NCBI RefSeq assembly: GCF_028640845.1
Contig: NC_080539.1
Coordinates: 373,318,733-373,382,732, forward strand
Source: Ahaetulla prasina
Taxonomy: Eukaryota > Chordata > Lepidosauria > Squamata > Colubridae
Length of the DNA: 64,000 nucleotides
Direction: 5' to 3'
This document shows positions 31,640 to 42,849 of this stretch, piece after piece. The notes beneath the pieces are model-generated. The model saw only the letters and a list, made by a program, of their open reading frames with translations, did not search any database and had not been told where the DNA came from. Made by a program: the position numbers and the translations under genes. Within the stretch, counting starts at the first letter, position 1. Each line of letters opens with the position of its first letter.

Positions 31640-32330
31640 AAACCGTGCCTAAATAAGACAGCACAATTTCCGCTACCAGTTTGTTCGAACCGGCTGAACC
31701 GAAACTCTGCTGAGAGGCATGTAAGTTAGTGAGCATCTTCCACGGTGCGCTCGTCTCTTTCCGGCTTTCTGTGTTTCCATTCCGTCGCCGGAGACAAACC
31801 CCAGGAACAATTTCTCCCGTGGGACAGTCCTATTTGGAGGGTTGTTCTCACTCCTAAGGAATGTGTTTCCACCCTGGAGAAATGAGGGGATGATTTCTAT
31901 TTTCTCCTTGGTGGAACGGAGAGAGCTCACAAGCCAACCCCTGTGATGTTCGACAACATAAAAACCTCTGCACTCAGCTAACCTTTCTGCGTGTTGGAGG
32001 TGGAAGGATAAAAACTTAAAAAAAACACATTTCACCTGTTACTCCGGGCAACGAAATGCTCTTCGCGCTGAACTTTCCTCGCACTGCGTGGGTAGGCGAG
32101 CTACGGACCCACGCATGGCTTTTGACTGGGGGAAATTTCTTTGCACCCGGCAGTCAAACTCAGCCGATTCACGATACCGGTAAGACCTCGAGTTACGAGC
32201 ACCATTTGAGCCCCAAGTCTCATCCCTGGCTAGCTAAGACAGACCGGTTGTTCAATAGGTTTTGCTTCCTCTGAATGGCCAGTCTTGCCACGGACGTTAA
32301 GTGAGTTTATTTTCCAAAGCACGGGGAGGC
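31640..32330. other. Mostly unassigned; hAT scrap at start
   Basis: 31640-31705 (gtttgttcgaaccggctgaac) resembles the hAT family at 27580. The remainder has no recognised motif. Confidence 0.5.
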
Positions 32331-32334
32331 AGGA

Positions 32335-32445
32335 CGAGAAGCAATGAATGGAAACTCATCAAGGAGAGAAGCAACCTGGAATTAAGGAGAAATTTCCTGA
32401 CAAGGGAGGACAATTAACCAGTGGAACTACCTGCCACCAGAAGTG
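32335..32445 (+). mobile_element. CR1 terminal ORF fragment
   Basis: ggaaactcatcaaggagaga through cagtggaactacctgccacc, cut by the microsatellite. Confidence 0.8.
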
Positions 32446-32449
32446 TGTG

Positions 32450-32527
32450 TGCATTTTCATCCATCCATCCATCTATCTCTATTTATCTATCTTTATCTAT
32501 CTATCTTTATATCTATTTATATCTATC

Positions 32528-32596
<69 letters not shown>

Positions 32597-32605
32597 ATCT
32601 GTCTA

Positions 32606-32664
<59 letters not shown>

Positions 32665-32717
32665 ATTCTATCCATCCATTCATCCATCCATCCATCCATC
32701 CAACCAACCATCTATCA

Positions 32718-32769
<52 letters not shown>

Positions 32770-32965
32770 CATCCATCTCTCATCCATCCATCCATCCATC
32801 ATCCATCCATCTAACTATCATATCTATTTATCTGTCCATCCATCCATCCATCTGTCTATATCTCTCATCTCTTTATCTCTCCTCCCTCTCTCTCCCTCCC
32901 TCCCTCCCTCCTTCTCTCTCTCTCTCTCCCCCCCTCTCTCCCTCTCTCTCTTGCTCTCATATTGT
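32450..32965. repeat. (ATCT)n / (ATCC)n / (TTTC)n / (CTCC)n compound microsatellite
   Basis: Complement of the GATA/GGAT type at 1-1018 with an inserted TTTC run (32617-32662) and a CT/CCCT-rich end (32870-32955). Confidence 0.95.
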
Positions 32966-33507
32966 GTGAAATAAATGCACATTAAGAGGACTAAATGAAA
33001 AAATTGTATTGCATCGCCAGGCGGATTGCCATTCTTCCTGAAAAGTGTTAGCCCTCCAATCAAAAGCCGCTTTTTAATCTCTTGGGGAATTCATGGGAAT
33101 AAAAGACAGATTAACGGGGGAGCCCTGAAGAATTCCAAGAGTTGGGAATTCTGCCAAGTTGAAACCCCCGTGGGAACTCTTGAACTCACTGCCAAGGTCA
33201 GGAATTTAACATTTACTAGATTACTTGATGCCATTTCTGGCTGGTCTCAGTAGGAGGGTTAAACAAAGTGCAAAAATGTCGAAAATGCAACTCATGGGGG
33301 AGAAAAACCCATATGTGTGTGTGTGTGCGCATTTCAAGTGCAAATTTGCACAATTGGTGGGAGAGGTGCTGAAGGAAGCATTGAGGCCAGCGATCCTGGA
33401 GGCATCACACGTTTGATGCAATTTGGGCTCCTTGTTATCCTGAGACCATCTATTTGAGGGGTCCTCAAATTTAGTAACTTTAAAACATGTCTACTTCAAC
33501 TGCTGGA
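32966..33507. other. Unassigned, possibly single-copy
   Basis: A (GT)n at 33314-33329 and no other recognised feature. Confidence 0.5.
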
Positions 33508-33830
33508 GCTCCTATGCTTTGGAACGAACTTCCCCCTGGTTTACGCCAAGTGCCTGATCTTCGGACTTTTCGCCGTGAGCTGAAAACGCACCTATTTATT
33601 CAAGTGGGACTGGCTTAAAAGTTTTTATTAAATTTTTAATTGGGGTTATTTATGAATTTTAGGGTTTTAAATTGTTTTAAATTTCGGCCATCTTTGTAAT
33701 ATGCTCGGTTTTAGTTTTGTTTTACTGTGTATATTGTGGGTTTTTATTATCTGGCTGTACACCGCCCTGAGTCCTTCGGAAGAAGGGCGGTATAAAAATC
33801 TAATAAAATAAAATAAATAAAATAATAAAT
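33508..33830 (+). mobile_element. L2-like LINE 3' end
   Basis: From ggagctcctatgctttggaa (LWNELPPGLRQVPDL coding) through gtacaccgccctgagtcctt to an AAAT-rich tail. Confidence 0.9.
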
Positions 33831-34160
33831 AAACTCCCAGAATTCCCCAGAGAGCATATTAAAGCATTCTGACTGGTGAATTCTGGGACTTGAAGTCCAC
33901 CCATCTTAAAGCATGCCAGCTGGGGAATTCTGGGAGTTGAACTCCACTCTCTTAAGGAATGCAGGCTGGAGAATTCTGGGACTTGACATTCAACAGTTTT
34001 CAGAATATGCTGGCTGGGGAACTCTGGGATTTGAAGTCCAACCATCTTTAGAGTATGTTAGATGGAGAATCCTGGGACATGAAGTCCAACTATCTTTAGA
34101 ATATGGTGGCTGGGGAATTCTGGGTCTTGAAGTCCACCCATCTTCAAGTAGCCAAGCTTG
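33831..34160. repeat. Tandem MITE arms, about six units
   Basis: Units of about 50-58 bp each carrying gctggggaattctgggactt-type sequence and accatcttaaag/tttagaatatg links. Confidence 0.85.
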
Positions 34161-34299
34161 AAAAGTAAACGTTTAGGGAAAATATCAGCACCATGGAGAG
34201 CTCCATAAGCATCCACCACTCTGGAAGATCACAAACTCCACCCTCTTTTGGAAAAAAAAATGGAAGTCCTTAAAGGGACAGTACCCAGTTTCTGTTAGG

Positions 34300-34405
34300 C
34301 CAATATTTCACAACCTTGGCCACTTTAAGATGCCTGGATTTCAACTCCCAGAATTCCAAAAGTTGGAATCCAAGCATTTTAAAGCCGCCGAGGTTAAGAA
34401 ACACT
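34300..34405. repeat. Palindromic MITE, diverged whole copy
   Basis: ttcacaaccttggccacttt on the left and aagccgccgaggttaagaaa on the right are the two arms; centre near 34365. Confidence 0.75.
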
Positions 34406-34685
34406 GGGCCAGACCGCTTGCCAGCCCCTTGCTGACGTGAAGTCAAGGAAAAACTTTGAAGCCAGGGTGGGTTGTCTCCACTGGAGATCCGCAGAGGGAG
34501 ATATGGGTAATGGAGTCCTCAGCGGGCTCTCTCCATCTGCTTAACGAATCTAGCTCAGAGACGGGCCCAGCTTTGTAAGGGAAAAGACCCTTTCTGTTAG
34601 AGCAGAGCTTCAGCAGGGAAGAAAAGAAGAAAAGCAAAGAAGAAAAACAAAATGCACAGGTACAATATAGGAGGTACCTTGCTCA

Positions 34686-34972
34686 ATAGAATAGAATAGA
34701 ATTTTTTATTGGCCAAGTGTGATTGGACACACAAGGAATTTCTCTTTGGTGCATATGCTCTCAGTGTACATAAAAGAAAAGATACGTTCATCAAGGTACA
34801 ACATTTACAACACAATTGATGATCAATATATCAATATAAATCATAAGGATTGCCAGCAACAAAGTTACAGTCATACAGTCATAAGTGGAAGGAGATGGGT
34901 GATGGGAACGATGAGAAGATTAATAGCACTGCAGATTTAGTAAATAGTTTGACAGTGTTGAGGGAATTATTT
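34686..34972 (-). mobile_element. CR1-L3 tail with short AATAG (copy A)
   Basis: Three AATAG units then ttttttattggccaagtgtg and the reversed body to ttgagggaattatttg. Confidence 0.85.
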
Positions 34973-35616
34973 GAGGGATCTTGGAGTCCTAGTGGACAAC
35001 CACTTAACTATGAGCCAGCCGTGTGCAGCAGCTGCCAAAAAAGCCAACACAGTTCTAGGCTGCATGAACAGAGGGATAGAATCAAGATCACGTGAAGCGT
35101 TGATACCACTTTATAATTCCTTGGTAAGGCCACACTTGGAATATTGCATACAATTTTGATCACCACGATGTAAAAAAAGATGTAGAGACTCTAGAAAGAG
35201 TGCAGAGAAGAGCAACAAAGAGGATAATGGACTGGAGGCTAAAACATATGAAGAACGGTTGCAGGAACCAGGCCTGGCTAGTCTAGTGAAGGGAAGGACC
35301 AGGGGAGACAGGATAGCAGTCTTTCAATATTTGAGGGGCTGCCCTAAAGAAGAGGGAGTCAAGCTATTCTCCAAAGCACCTGAAGGCAGGACAAGAAGGA
35401 ATGGATGGAAACTAATCGAGGAGGGAACCAACCTAGAACTAAGGAGAAATTTCCTGACAGTTAGAACAATTAATCAGTGGAATAATTTGCTTCCAGAAGT
35501 TGTGGATACTCCAACAATGGAAGTTTTTAAGAAGATATGAAGTCGGAAGTGGTGTAGGGTTTCCTACCTAAGCAGCGGTTTGGACTAGAAGACCTCCAAG
35601 GTTCCTTCCAACTCTG
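34973..35616 (+). mobile_element. CR1 LINE fragment (copy A)
   Basis: Starts agggatcttggagtcctagt ([16 protein letters not shown] coding), continues through [19 protein letters not shown] and RTRGDRIAVFQYLRGCPKEE to INQWNNLLPEVVDTPTMEV and the UTR. Longer at its 5' side than most copies here, with one frame change near 35160-35250. Confidence 0.9.
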
Positions 35617-35659
35617 TTATTCTATATTCCATAGCACCATGGAAAGGGCAAATTGGAAG

Positions 35660-35926
35660 GGACATGGCAACTGACTCCTATTTACAACGGTCGTGGCGTG
35701 TCCTGAGGTCACGTGACTCCCTTTGGCGACCTTCGGACAAACAAAGTCCATGGGGAAGCCAGATTCCCCAAACAACCATGTCGCTAATTTAACGACTGCA
35801 GTGATTCACTTAACAAACGGTGGCAAGGTGGGTCGTAAAACGGGACAAAACTCGCTTAACCACTGTTTCGCTTAGCAAAGATAAATGTTGGGGTCAGTTG
35901 CGGTCATAAGTCAAGGACTCCCTGTA
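35660..35926. mobile_element. TIR repeat, right half (copy A)
   Basis: From ttacaacggtcgtggcgtgt to gtcataagtcaaggactccc; the left terminus is missing. Confidence 0.7.
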
Positions 35927-36089
35927 GTTGAGCTTATTCGACTTTGTTCCAAAGCGCACATCAACAGAGAATCTTGCAGGTCTGAAAGTAGAAATCTCCC
36001 ACCGTCTCCTTTACAGTGCAAGAGACTAGGGAGGGTTCCTCCCGAGCCTTTCACCCACCTATTAAGCAGTTGCAGGATAGGGTGCCTCT

Positions 36090-36620
36090 TGTTGTGACCC
36101 AGGCCCAAATAGGTAGTAATAAACTTAGTCCGTGGAAAAACAAACTTTATTCGAACATTCCTCGTTCAACTCAAAGTAAAACAAAGGCCTCCCAACACAA
36201 ATTCCTCAGTTATCTCACAAACCTTAGTCCAATTAGGCAAACTGCCAAAGGCCCTTCCTGGCAAATGTCCAGAAGCCACAAATACAAAGACATAGACGAA
36301 GCAGAAGACGCAGCTACAACGTTGTTTCTCAGCAAAGCTGAAACACCGGTGCTGGTCTGTTTTAAGCCTTATGGGAGGGGGCCAATCATCTCTTGGCCTT
36401 ACTCCCGAGTTGTCCTGTCTGCTTGGGCTGCTCTTGCCTTCTGGCAGCTCTTCTCATGCGTGCATTAGAAACAGGCTCCTCCTGTTCCTCTGCCTCTCTA
36501 CTGTCAGTCTCTGGAGGCTCTGGAGTCCGCACCTCACTTCCCGATGGCCCTGGACTCACCTCAGCCTCATCGCTATCCGACTCCGTTGCCAGCTCCGTAG
36601 GCTGCTGACAGACTACAACA
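36090..36620 (-). mobile_element. Solo LTR (copy A)
   Basis: On the plus strand tgttgtgaccc ... gactacaaca; element on the minus strand because the AATAAAGTTTG signal (plus: caaactttatt near 36140) lies near the 36090 end. Flanks cctct / gctct are a near-match TSD. From the minus-strand start the frame reads VVVCQQPTELATESDSDEAE through TPEPPETDSREAEEQEEP to a stop at 36386, open for about 78 codons. Confidence 0.8.
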
Positions 36621-36659
36621 GCTCTTATCAGATTAGGAGAAACCCGGTTCAAAAACAGT

Positions 36660-36830
36660 CACTGTGAGAGGGACCTCGGAATCCTAGTGGACGATCCTTT
36701 AAACATGAGCCAGCCATGAGCGGCAGCAGCCACAAAAGCCAACACAATCCTTGGTGGTGTAAACAGAGGCATAGACTCAAAATCACGTGAAATATTAGTG
36801 CTGCTTTATAAAGCCTTAGTAAGGATACAC
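36660..36830 (+). mobile_element. CR1 LINE fragment (copy A)
   Basis: gtgagagggacctcggaatc (RDLGIL coding) to tttataaagccttagtaagg, then interrupted by a hAT element at the GGATACAC site (36823-36830). Confidence 0.85.
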
Positions 36831-36975
36831 CAGGGGTGAAATCCAGCAGGTTCTGGAGAACCAGTAGCAGAACTTTTGAGTAGTTTGGAGAACCGGCAAA
36901 TACCACCTCTGGCTGGCCCCAGAGTGGGGTGGGAATGGAGATTTTGCAGTATCCTTCCCCTGCCACGTCCACCAA
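36831..36975. mobile_element. hAT element truncated by the duplication junction (copy A)
   Basis: Left end caggggtgaaatccagcagg and a single minisatellite unit, cut at gccag where copy B begins. Confidence 0.8.
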
Positions 36976-37248
36976 GCCAGACCGCTGCCAGCCCCTTGCT
37001 GACGTGAAGTCAAGGAAAAACTTTGAAGCCAGGGTGGGTTGTCTCCACTGGAGATCCGCAGAGGAGATATGGGTAATGGAGTCCTCAGAGGCCTCTCCAT
37101 CTGCTTAACGAATCTAGCTCAGAGACGGGCCCAGCTTTGTAAGGGAAAAGACCCTTTCTGTTAGAGCAGAGCTTCAGCAGGGAAGAAAAGAAGAAAAGCA
37201 AAGAAGAAAAACAAAATGCACAGGTACAATATAGGAGGTACCTTGCTC

Positions 37249-37535
37249 AATAGAATAGAATTTTTTATTTTATTGGCCAAGTGTGATTGGACACACAAGG
37301 AATTTGTCTTGGTGCATATGCTCTCAGTGTACATAAAAGAAAAGATACCTTCATCAAGGTACAACATTTACAACACAAATGATGGTCAATATATCAATAT
37401 AAATCATAAGGATTGCCAGCAACAAAGTTACAGTCATACAGTCATAAGTGGAAGGAGATGGGTGATGGGAACGGTGAGAAGATTAATAGCACTGCAGATT
37501 TAGTAAATAGTTTGACAGTGTTGAGGGAATTATTT
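37249..37535 (-). mobile_element. CR1-L3 tail (copy B)
   Basis: As copy A; two AATAG units and an extra ttttattttattgg insertion. Confidence 0.85.
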
Positions 37536-38180
37536 GAGGGATCTTGGAGTCCTAGTGGACAACCACTTAACTATGAGCCAGCCGTGTGCAGCAGCTGCCA
37601 AAAAAGCCAACACAGTTCTAGGCTGCATGAACAGAGGGATAGAATCAAGATCACGTGAAGCGTTGATACCACTTTATAATTCCTTGGTAAGGCCACACTT
37701 GGAATATTGCATACAATTTTGATCACCACGATGTAAAAAAAGATGTAGAGACTCTAGAAAGAGTGCAGAGAAGAGCAACAAAGAGGATAATGGACTGGAG
37801 GCTAAAACATATGAAGAACGGTTGCAGGAGCCAGGCCTGGCTAGTCTAGTGAAGGAAGGACCAGGGAGACAGGATAGCAGTCTTTCAATATTTGAGGGGC
37901 TGCCCTAAAGAAGAGGAGTCAAGCTATTCTCCAAAGCACCTGAAGGCAGGACAAGAAGGAATGGATGGAAACTAATCGAGGAGGGAACCAACCTAGAACT
38001 AAGGAGAAATTTCCTGACAGTTAGAACAATTAATCAGTGGAATAATTTGCTTCCAGAAGTTGTGGATACTCCAACAATGGAAGTTTTTAAGAAGATATGA
38101 AGTCGGAAGTGGTGTAGGGTTTCCTACCTAAGCAGCGGTTTGGACTAGAAGACCTCCAAGGTTCCTTCCAACTCTGTTAT
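37536..38180 (+). mobile_element. CR1 LINE fragment (copy B)
   Basis: As copy A, but with extra single-base deletions that break the frame kept in copy A at 35259-35540. Confidence 0.9.
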
Positions 38181-38219
38181 TCTATATTCCATAGCACCAT
38201 GGAAAGGGCAAATTGGAAG

Positions 38220-38486
38220 GGACATGGCAACTGACTCCTATTTACAACGGTCGTGGCGTGTCCTGAGGTCACGTGACTCCCTTTGGCGACCTTCGGACAA
38301 ACAAAGTCCATGGGGAAGCCAGATTCCCCAAACAACCATGTCGCTAATTTAACGACTGCAGTGATTCACTTAACAAACGGTGGCAAGGTGGGTCGTAAAA
38401 CGGGACAAAACTCGCTTAACCACTGTTTCGCTTAGCAAAGATAAATGTTGGGGTCAGTTGCGGTCATAAGTCAAGGACTCCCTGTA
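38220..38486. mobile_element. TIR repeat, right half (copy B)
   Basis: Virtually identical to 35660-35926. Confidence 0.7.
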
Positions 38487-38649
38487 GTTGAGCTTATTCG
38501 ACTTTGTTCCAAAGCGTACATCAACAGAGAATCTTGCAGGTCTGAAAGTAGAAATCTCCCACCGTCTCCTTTACAGTGCAAGAGACTAGGGAGGGTTCCT
38601 CCCGAGCCTTTCACCCACCTATTAAGCAGTTGCAGGATAGGGTGCCTCT

Positions 38650-39175
38650 TGTTGTGACCCAGGCCCAAATAGGTAGTAATAAACTTAGTCCGTGGAAAAA
38701 CAAACTTTATTCCAGCCTTGTTCAACTCAAAGTAAAACAAATGCCTCCCAACACAAATTCCTCAGTTATCTCACAAACCTTGGTCCAATTAGGCAAACTG
38801 CCAAAGGCCCTTCCTGGCAAATGTCCAGAAGCCACAAATACAAAGACATAGACGAAGCAGAAGACGCAGCTACAACGTTGTTTCTCAGCAAAGCTGAAAC
38901 ACCGGTGCTGGTCTGTTTTAAGCCTTATGGGATGGGCCAATCATCTCTTGGCCTTACTCCCGAGTTGTCCTCTCTGCTTGGGCTGCTCTTGCCTTCTGGC
39001 AGCTCTTCTCATGCGTGCATTAGGAACAGGCTCCTCCTTTTCCTCTGCCTCACTACTATCAGTCTCTGGAGGCTCTGGAGTACGCACCTCACTTCCCGAT
39101 GGCCCTGGCCTCACCTCAACCTCATCGCTGTCCGACTCCGTTGCCAGCTCCGTAGGCTGCTGACAGACCACAACA
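38650..39175 (-). mobile_element. Solo LTR (copy B)
   Basis: Same boundaries as copy A (tgttgtgaccc, gaccacaaca). The acidic/proline-rich frame is still open (stop at 38941) with several substitutions but no frameshift, although the neighbouring CR1 shows frame-breaking indels. Confidence 0.8.
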
Positions 39176-39215
39176 GCTCTTATCAGATTTAGGAGAAACC
39201 CGGTTCAAAAACAGT

Positions 39216-39386
39216 CACTGTGAGAGGGACCTCGGAATCCTAGTGGACGATCCTTTAAACATGAGCCAGCCATGAGCGGCAGCAGCCACAAAAGCCAACA
39301 CAATCCTTGGTGGTGTAAACAGAGGCATAGACTCAAAATCACGTGAAATATTAGTGCTGCTTTATAAAGCCTTAGTAAGGATACAC
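39216..39386 (+). mobile_element. CR1 LINE fragment, left part (copy B)
   Basis: gtgagagggacctcggaatc to aaggatacac; continues at 39600 on the far side of a hAT element. Confidence 0.85.
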
Positions 39387-39599
39387 CAGGGGTGAAATCC
39401 AGCAGGTTCTGGAGAACCCGTAGCGGAACTTTTGAGTAGTTTGGAGAACCGGCAAATACCACCTCTGGCTGGCCCCAGAGTGGGGTGGGAATGGAGATTT
39501 TGCAGTATCCTTCCCCTGCCACGTCCACCAAGCCACACCACGCCCCCCAAGCCACGTCCACAGAACTGGTAGTAAAAAAAAAATTGGATTTCACCAGTG
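39387..39599. mobile_element. hAT element, complete, 213 bp, TSD GGATACAC
   Basis: Ends caggggtgaaatccagcagg and ggatttcaccagtg, flanked by GGATACAC (39379-39386 and 39600-39607). Holds one unit of the 41-bp sequence that is arrayed in sister copies at 22618 and 56866. Confidence 0.88.
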
Positions 39600-40112
39600 G
39601 GATACACCTGGAATAACTGCATCGAGTTTTGGTCCCCAAATTACAAAAAAGATGTTGAGACTTTGGAAAAAGCGCAGAGAAGAGCAACTAAGATGATTAA
39701 AGGCCTGGAGACCAAAACATATGAAGAACGGTTGCAGGATTTGGGTTTGGCCAGTCTAGAGAAAAGATGGACTTGGGGGGGTTGGGGGACATGATAGCGG
39801 TCTTCCAGGATTTGAGGTGCCACCACAAAGAAGTGGGGGGGTCAATTTATTCTCCAAAGCCCCTGAAGGCAGAACAAGAAGCAACGGGTGGAAACTAATC
39901 AAGGAGAGAAGCAACTTAGAACTAAGGAGAAATTTCCTAACAGTGAGAACAATTAACCAGTGGAACAACTTGCCTCCAGAACCTGTCAATGCCCCATCAC
40001 TGGAGGCTTTTAAGATGAGATTGGACAGCCGTTTGTCTGAAATGGGATAGGGTCTCCTGCATGAGCAGGTGGTTGGAGTAGAAGGCCTCCAAGGTCCTTT
40101 CCGGTTCTATTC
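39600..40112 (+). mobile_element. CR1 LINE fragment, right part
   Basis: Resumes at ggaataactgcatcgagttt and runs through [19 protein letters not shown], the RSNGWKLIKERSNLELRRNF block and INQWNNLPPEPVNAPSLEAF to the UTR. One frame disruption at 39770-39830 with G-runs. Confidence 0.9.
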
Positions 40113-40272
40113 TGAATTTGAATTTATCTTGACCGTTCCCTAGGCAGCATCTCTCAAGGTCTTCCCCGCATGCCATTACACGCATACACAATCCCTTCCC
40201 TGCCTTGCAAGGAATCGCTCACTTCCAATTAAACGCCGGAGACAGATCCCAAATGGCTTTGAGTGTTGATTA
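40113..40272. other. Unassigned
   Basis: No feature recognised. Confidence 0.5.
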
Positions 40273-40274
40273 TT

Positions 40275-40281
40275 TCAGCAA

Positions 40282-40325
<44 letters not shown>

Positions 40326-40433
40326 TGAGAGAGAGAGACACACACACAGACAGAGAGAGAGAGACAGAGACAGGGAGAGGGAGGGAGATATATATATATA
40401 TAGAGAGAGAGAGAGACAGGAGAGAGAGACAAT

Positions 40434-40464
<31 letters not shown>

Positions 40465-40686
40465 GGAGGGAGAGAGAGAAACAGACACACAGAGACAGAC
40501 AGACAGAGAGAGAGAGAGACAGAGAGTGTGAGAGAGAGAGACACAAAGAGAGAGAGACAGAGAGAAAGAGAGACAGAGACAGAGACAGAGACAGAGAGAG
40601 ACACATACAGAGAGAGAGTGAGAGAGAGAGTGAGAGAGAGAGTGAGAGAGAAACACAAAGAGAGACAGAGATAGACAGAGAGAGAA

Positions 40687-40721
<35 letters not shown>

Positions 40722-40937
40722 GACAGAGAGAGAGAGAGAAGAGAGACACACAGAGACAGAGACAGAGAGAGAGAGAGACAGAGAGAGAGAGAGACACAAA
40801 GAGACAGAGAGACAGAGAGAGAGAGAGAGAGAGACACAAAGAGAGACAGAGAGAGAGACAGAGAGACACATACAGAGAGAGAGAGAGAGAGTGAGAGAGA
40901 GAGTGAGAGAGAAACACAAAGAGAGACAGAGATAGAC

Positions 40938-40968
<31 letters not shown>

Positions 40969-40982
40969 GAGACAGAGACAGA

Positions 40983-41014
<32 letters not shown>

Positions 41015-41113
41015 CAGACAGAGAGAAGAGACAGAGAGAGAGAGACAGAGAGAGAGACACAAGAGAGAGAGACAGAGAGAGACAGAGAGAGAGAGAGAGA
41101 CACAAAGAGAGAC

Positions 41114-41146
<33 letters not shown>

Positions 41147-41375
41147 GAGAGCAAGAGAGAGAGACACACACAGAGACAGAGAGAGAGAGACAGAGAGAGT
41201 GTGTGTGTGAGAGAGACACAAAGAGAGACAGAGAGAAAGGGAGAGAGGAGAGGGAGAGAGACAGAGAGAGACAGAGAGACAGAGACAGAGAGACAGAGAG
41301 AAAGGGAGAGAGGACAGGGAGAGAGAGAGAGACACAGAGGGAGACAGAAAGTCAGAGAGAGACAGACAGAGAGAA
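40275..41375. repeat. (GAGA)n / (GACAGA)n polypurine tract
   Basis: Long GA/GACA run with TATATA (40389-40400) and GTGTGT (41199-41207) interruptions. A block containing agagagacacatacagagag, then gtgagagagagag and aaacacaaagagagacagag, occurs near 40590 and again near 40855, so ~260-bp internal duplication is likely. Confidence 0.93.
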
Positions 41376-41698
41376 AACAGGTGAAATGAAACCATTCTCC
41401 AGCAAAGCCGGCTATTTGACCAAGCTCACCTGTGTAAATTTACTCAAAAATAGGCCTCTCCCTGTTCCTGGTAGCACTCAGCTTAACCTAATTCCGGAGT
41501 CATGCGCTGAATCGCACAGCCAATAACTCAACACGCTGCCCGGGGGGGATAACGGAGTCCACCCAAGTCTACCAAATGCCAAAAAAGGGTCTCATAAATT
41601 AGCAAATTGGTGACTGGCAGGTCGCTGTGTTACACACTCTCTGTGCGGTACTCGAACCAATATCCTGAATTACCGTTTAATGCGAAAGACCGATGGAG
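41376..41698. other. Unassigned
   Basis: Ordinary composition, no motif recognised; a G-run at 41542-41548. Confidence 0.5.
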
Positions 41699-41699
41699 C

Positions 41700-41905
41700 C
41701 CATACCGGCAGTCCTCGACGTACGACCCCAAGAGAGGCCCCAAATTTATGTCTGCTAAGGGAAACATGGGTTAAGGGACTTTTGTCCCATTTCGTGACCT
41801 TTCTTGCCACCGTCGTTAAGTGAATCTCGGCGGCGGTTAAGTAAGCAACCCAGTTGTTGAGCGAACCTGGCTTCCCCATTGACGTTGCTTGGCAGAAGGT
41901 GGCAA
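41700..41905. mobile_element. TIR repeat fragment
   Basis: ggcagtcctcgacgtacgac at the left and the body to tgacgttgcttggcagaagg; right terminus missing. Confidence 0.7.
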
Positions 41906-42021
41906 AAATGGATAACAGATTTATTTTATTTTTTTTACTACGAGCACACCGACCGGCATTAAAAATGAAATTATGTTGCCTGCTCTCAAGAGAAAGTATA
42001 TATCTATCCAAATACATAAAT

Positions 42022-42845
42022 AGAATAGAATAGAATAGAATATGCTGCTTCTTGTTTTCCTCCTTCTCCTCCTTCTCTTCCCCCTCTTCCTTCTCCCCCT
42101 TTTCCTTCTCCTCCTCCTTCTCTTCCTCCTTCTCCTTTTCCTTCTCCCCCTTCTTTCTTCTTCTCCTCCTCCTTCTCCTTCTCCTCCCCCTTCCTTCTTC
42201 TCCTTCTCCTTCTCCTCTCCTCCCCTTCCTTCTTCTCCTTCTCCCTCTTCCTTCTCCCCCTTTTCCTTCTCCTCCTCCTCTTCCTCCTTCTCCTTCTCCT
42301 TCTCCTTCTTTCTCCTCCTCCTCCTCCTCCTTCTCCTTCTCCTGCTCCTCCTCCTTCTCCTCCCCCTTCCTTCTTCTCCTTCTCCTTCTCCCATTCCTCC
42401 TCCTTATCCTCCCCGTTCCTTCTCCCCCTTTTCCTTCTCCTCCTCCTCCCTCTTCCTTCTCCCCTTTCCTTCTCCTCCTCCTCCTCTCCTGCTCCTTCTC
42501 CTCCCTCTTCCTTCTCCTCGTGCCTCTGCTCCTCCTCCTCCTCCTTCTTCTCCCTTCCTCCTCCTCCTCCTCCTCCTCCCCTCTTCCTTCTCCCCTTTTC
42601 CTTCTCCTCCTCCTCCTTCTCTTCCTCCTTCTCCTCCTCCTCCTCCCTCTCCTGCTCCTCCTCCTCCTTCTCTTCTTCTCCTCCTCCTGCCTCTGCTCCT
42701 TCTCCTCCTCCTCCTTCTCCCTTCCTTCTCCTCCTCCTCCTCCTCTTCCTCCTTCTCCTTCTCCTCCTCCCTCTCCTGCTCCTTCTCCTCCCCCTCTTCC
42801 TTCTCCTCCTTCTCCTCTTCCTTCCACTCTACCTTCCCCCCCCCC
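42022..42845. repeat. Polypyrimidine (CTT)/(CTC) tract, preceded by short AATAG run
   Basis: ctccttctcc and cctcctcctcc words over ~800 bp, complement of GAAGGAG/GAGGAG. Three AATAG units precede it at 42020-42037. The long minus-strand Glu/Arg-rich frame (43043-41670) is a translation of this tract. Confidence 0.93.
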
Positions 42846-42849
42846 GTCC

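Larger units (their letters stand above)
34408..36975. repeat. Tandem segmental duplication, copy A (2.57 kb)
   Basis: The whole stretch repeats from 36976 in the same order and orientation, with nearly constant offsets of 2560-2568 bp. It contains a CR1-L3 tail, CR1, TIR repeat, LTR, CR1 and part of a hAT element. Joined head to tail at the shared word gccag. Confidence 0.93.
36976..39535. repeat. Tandem segmental duplication, copy B
   Basis: Nearly identical to copy A. Several differences are single-base losses inside short homopolymers (for example gaggga to gagga near 37055, gaaggga to gaagga near 37852, gagggagt to gaggagt near 37914). Confidence 0.93.
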
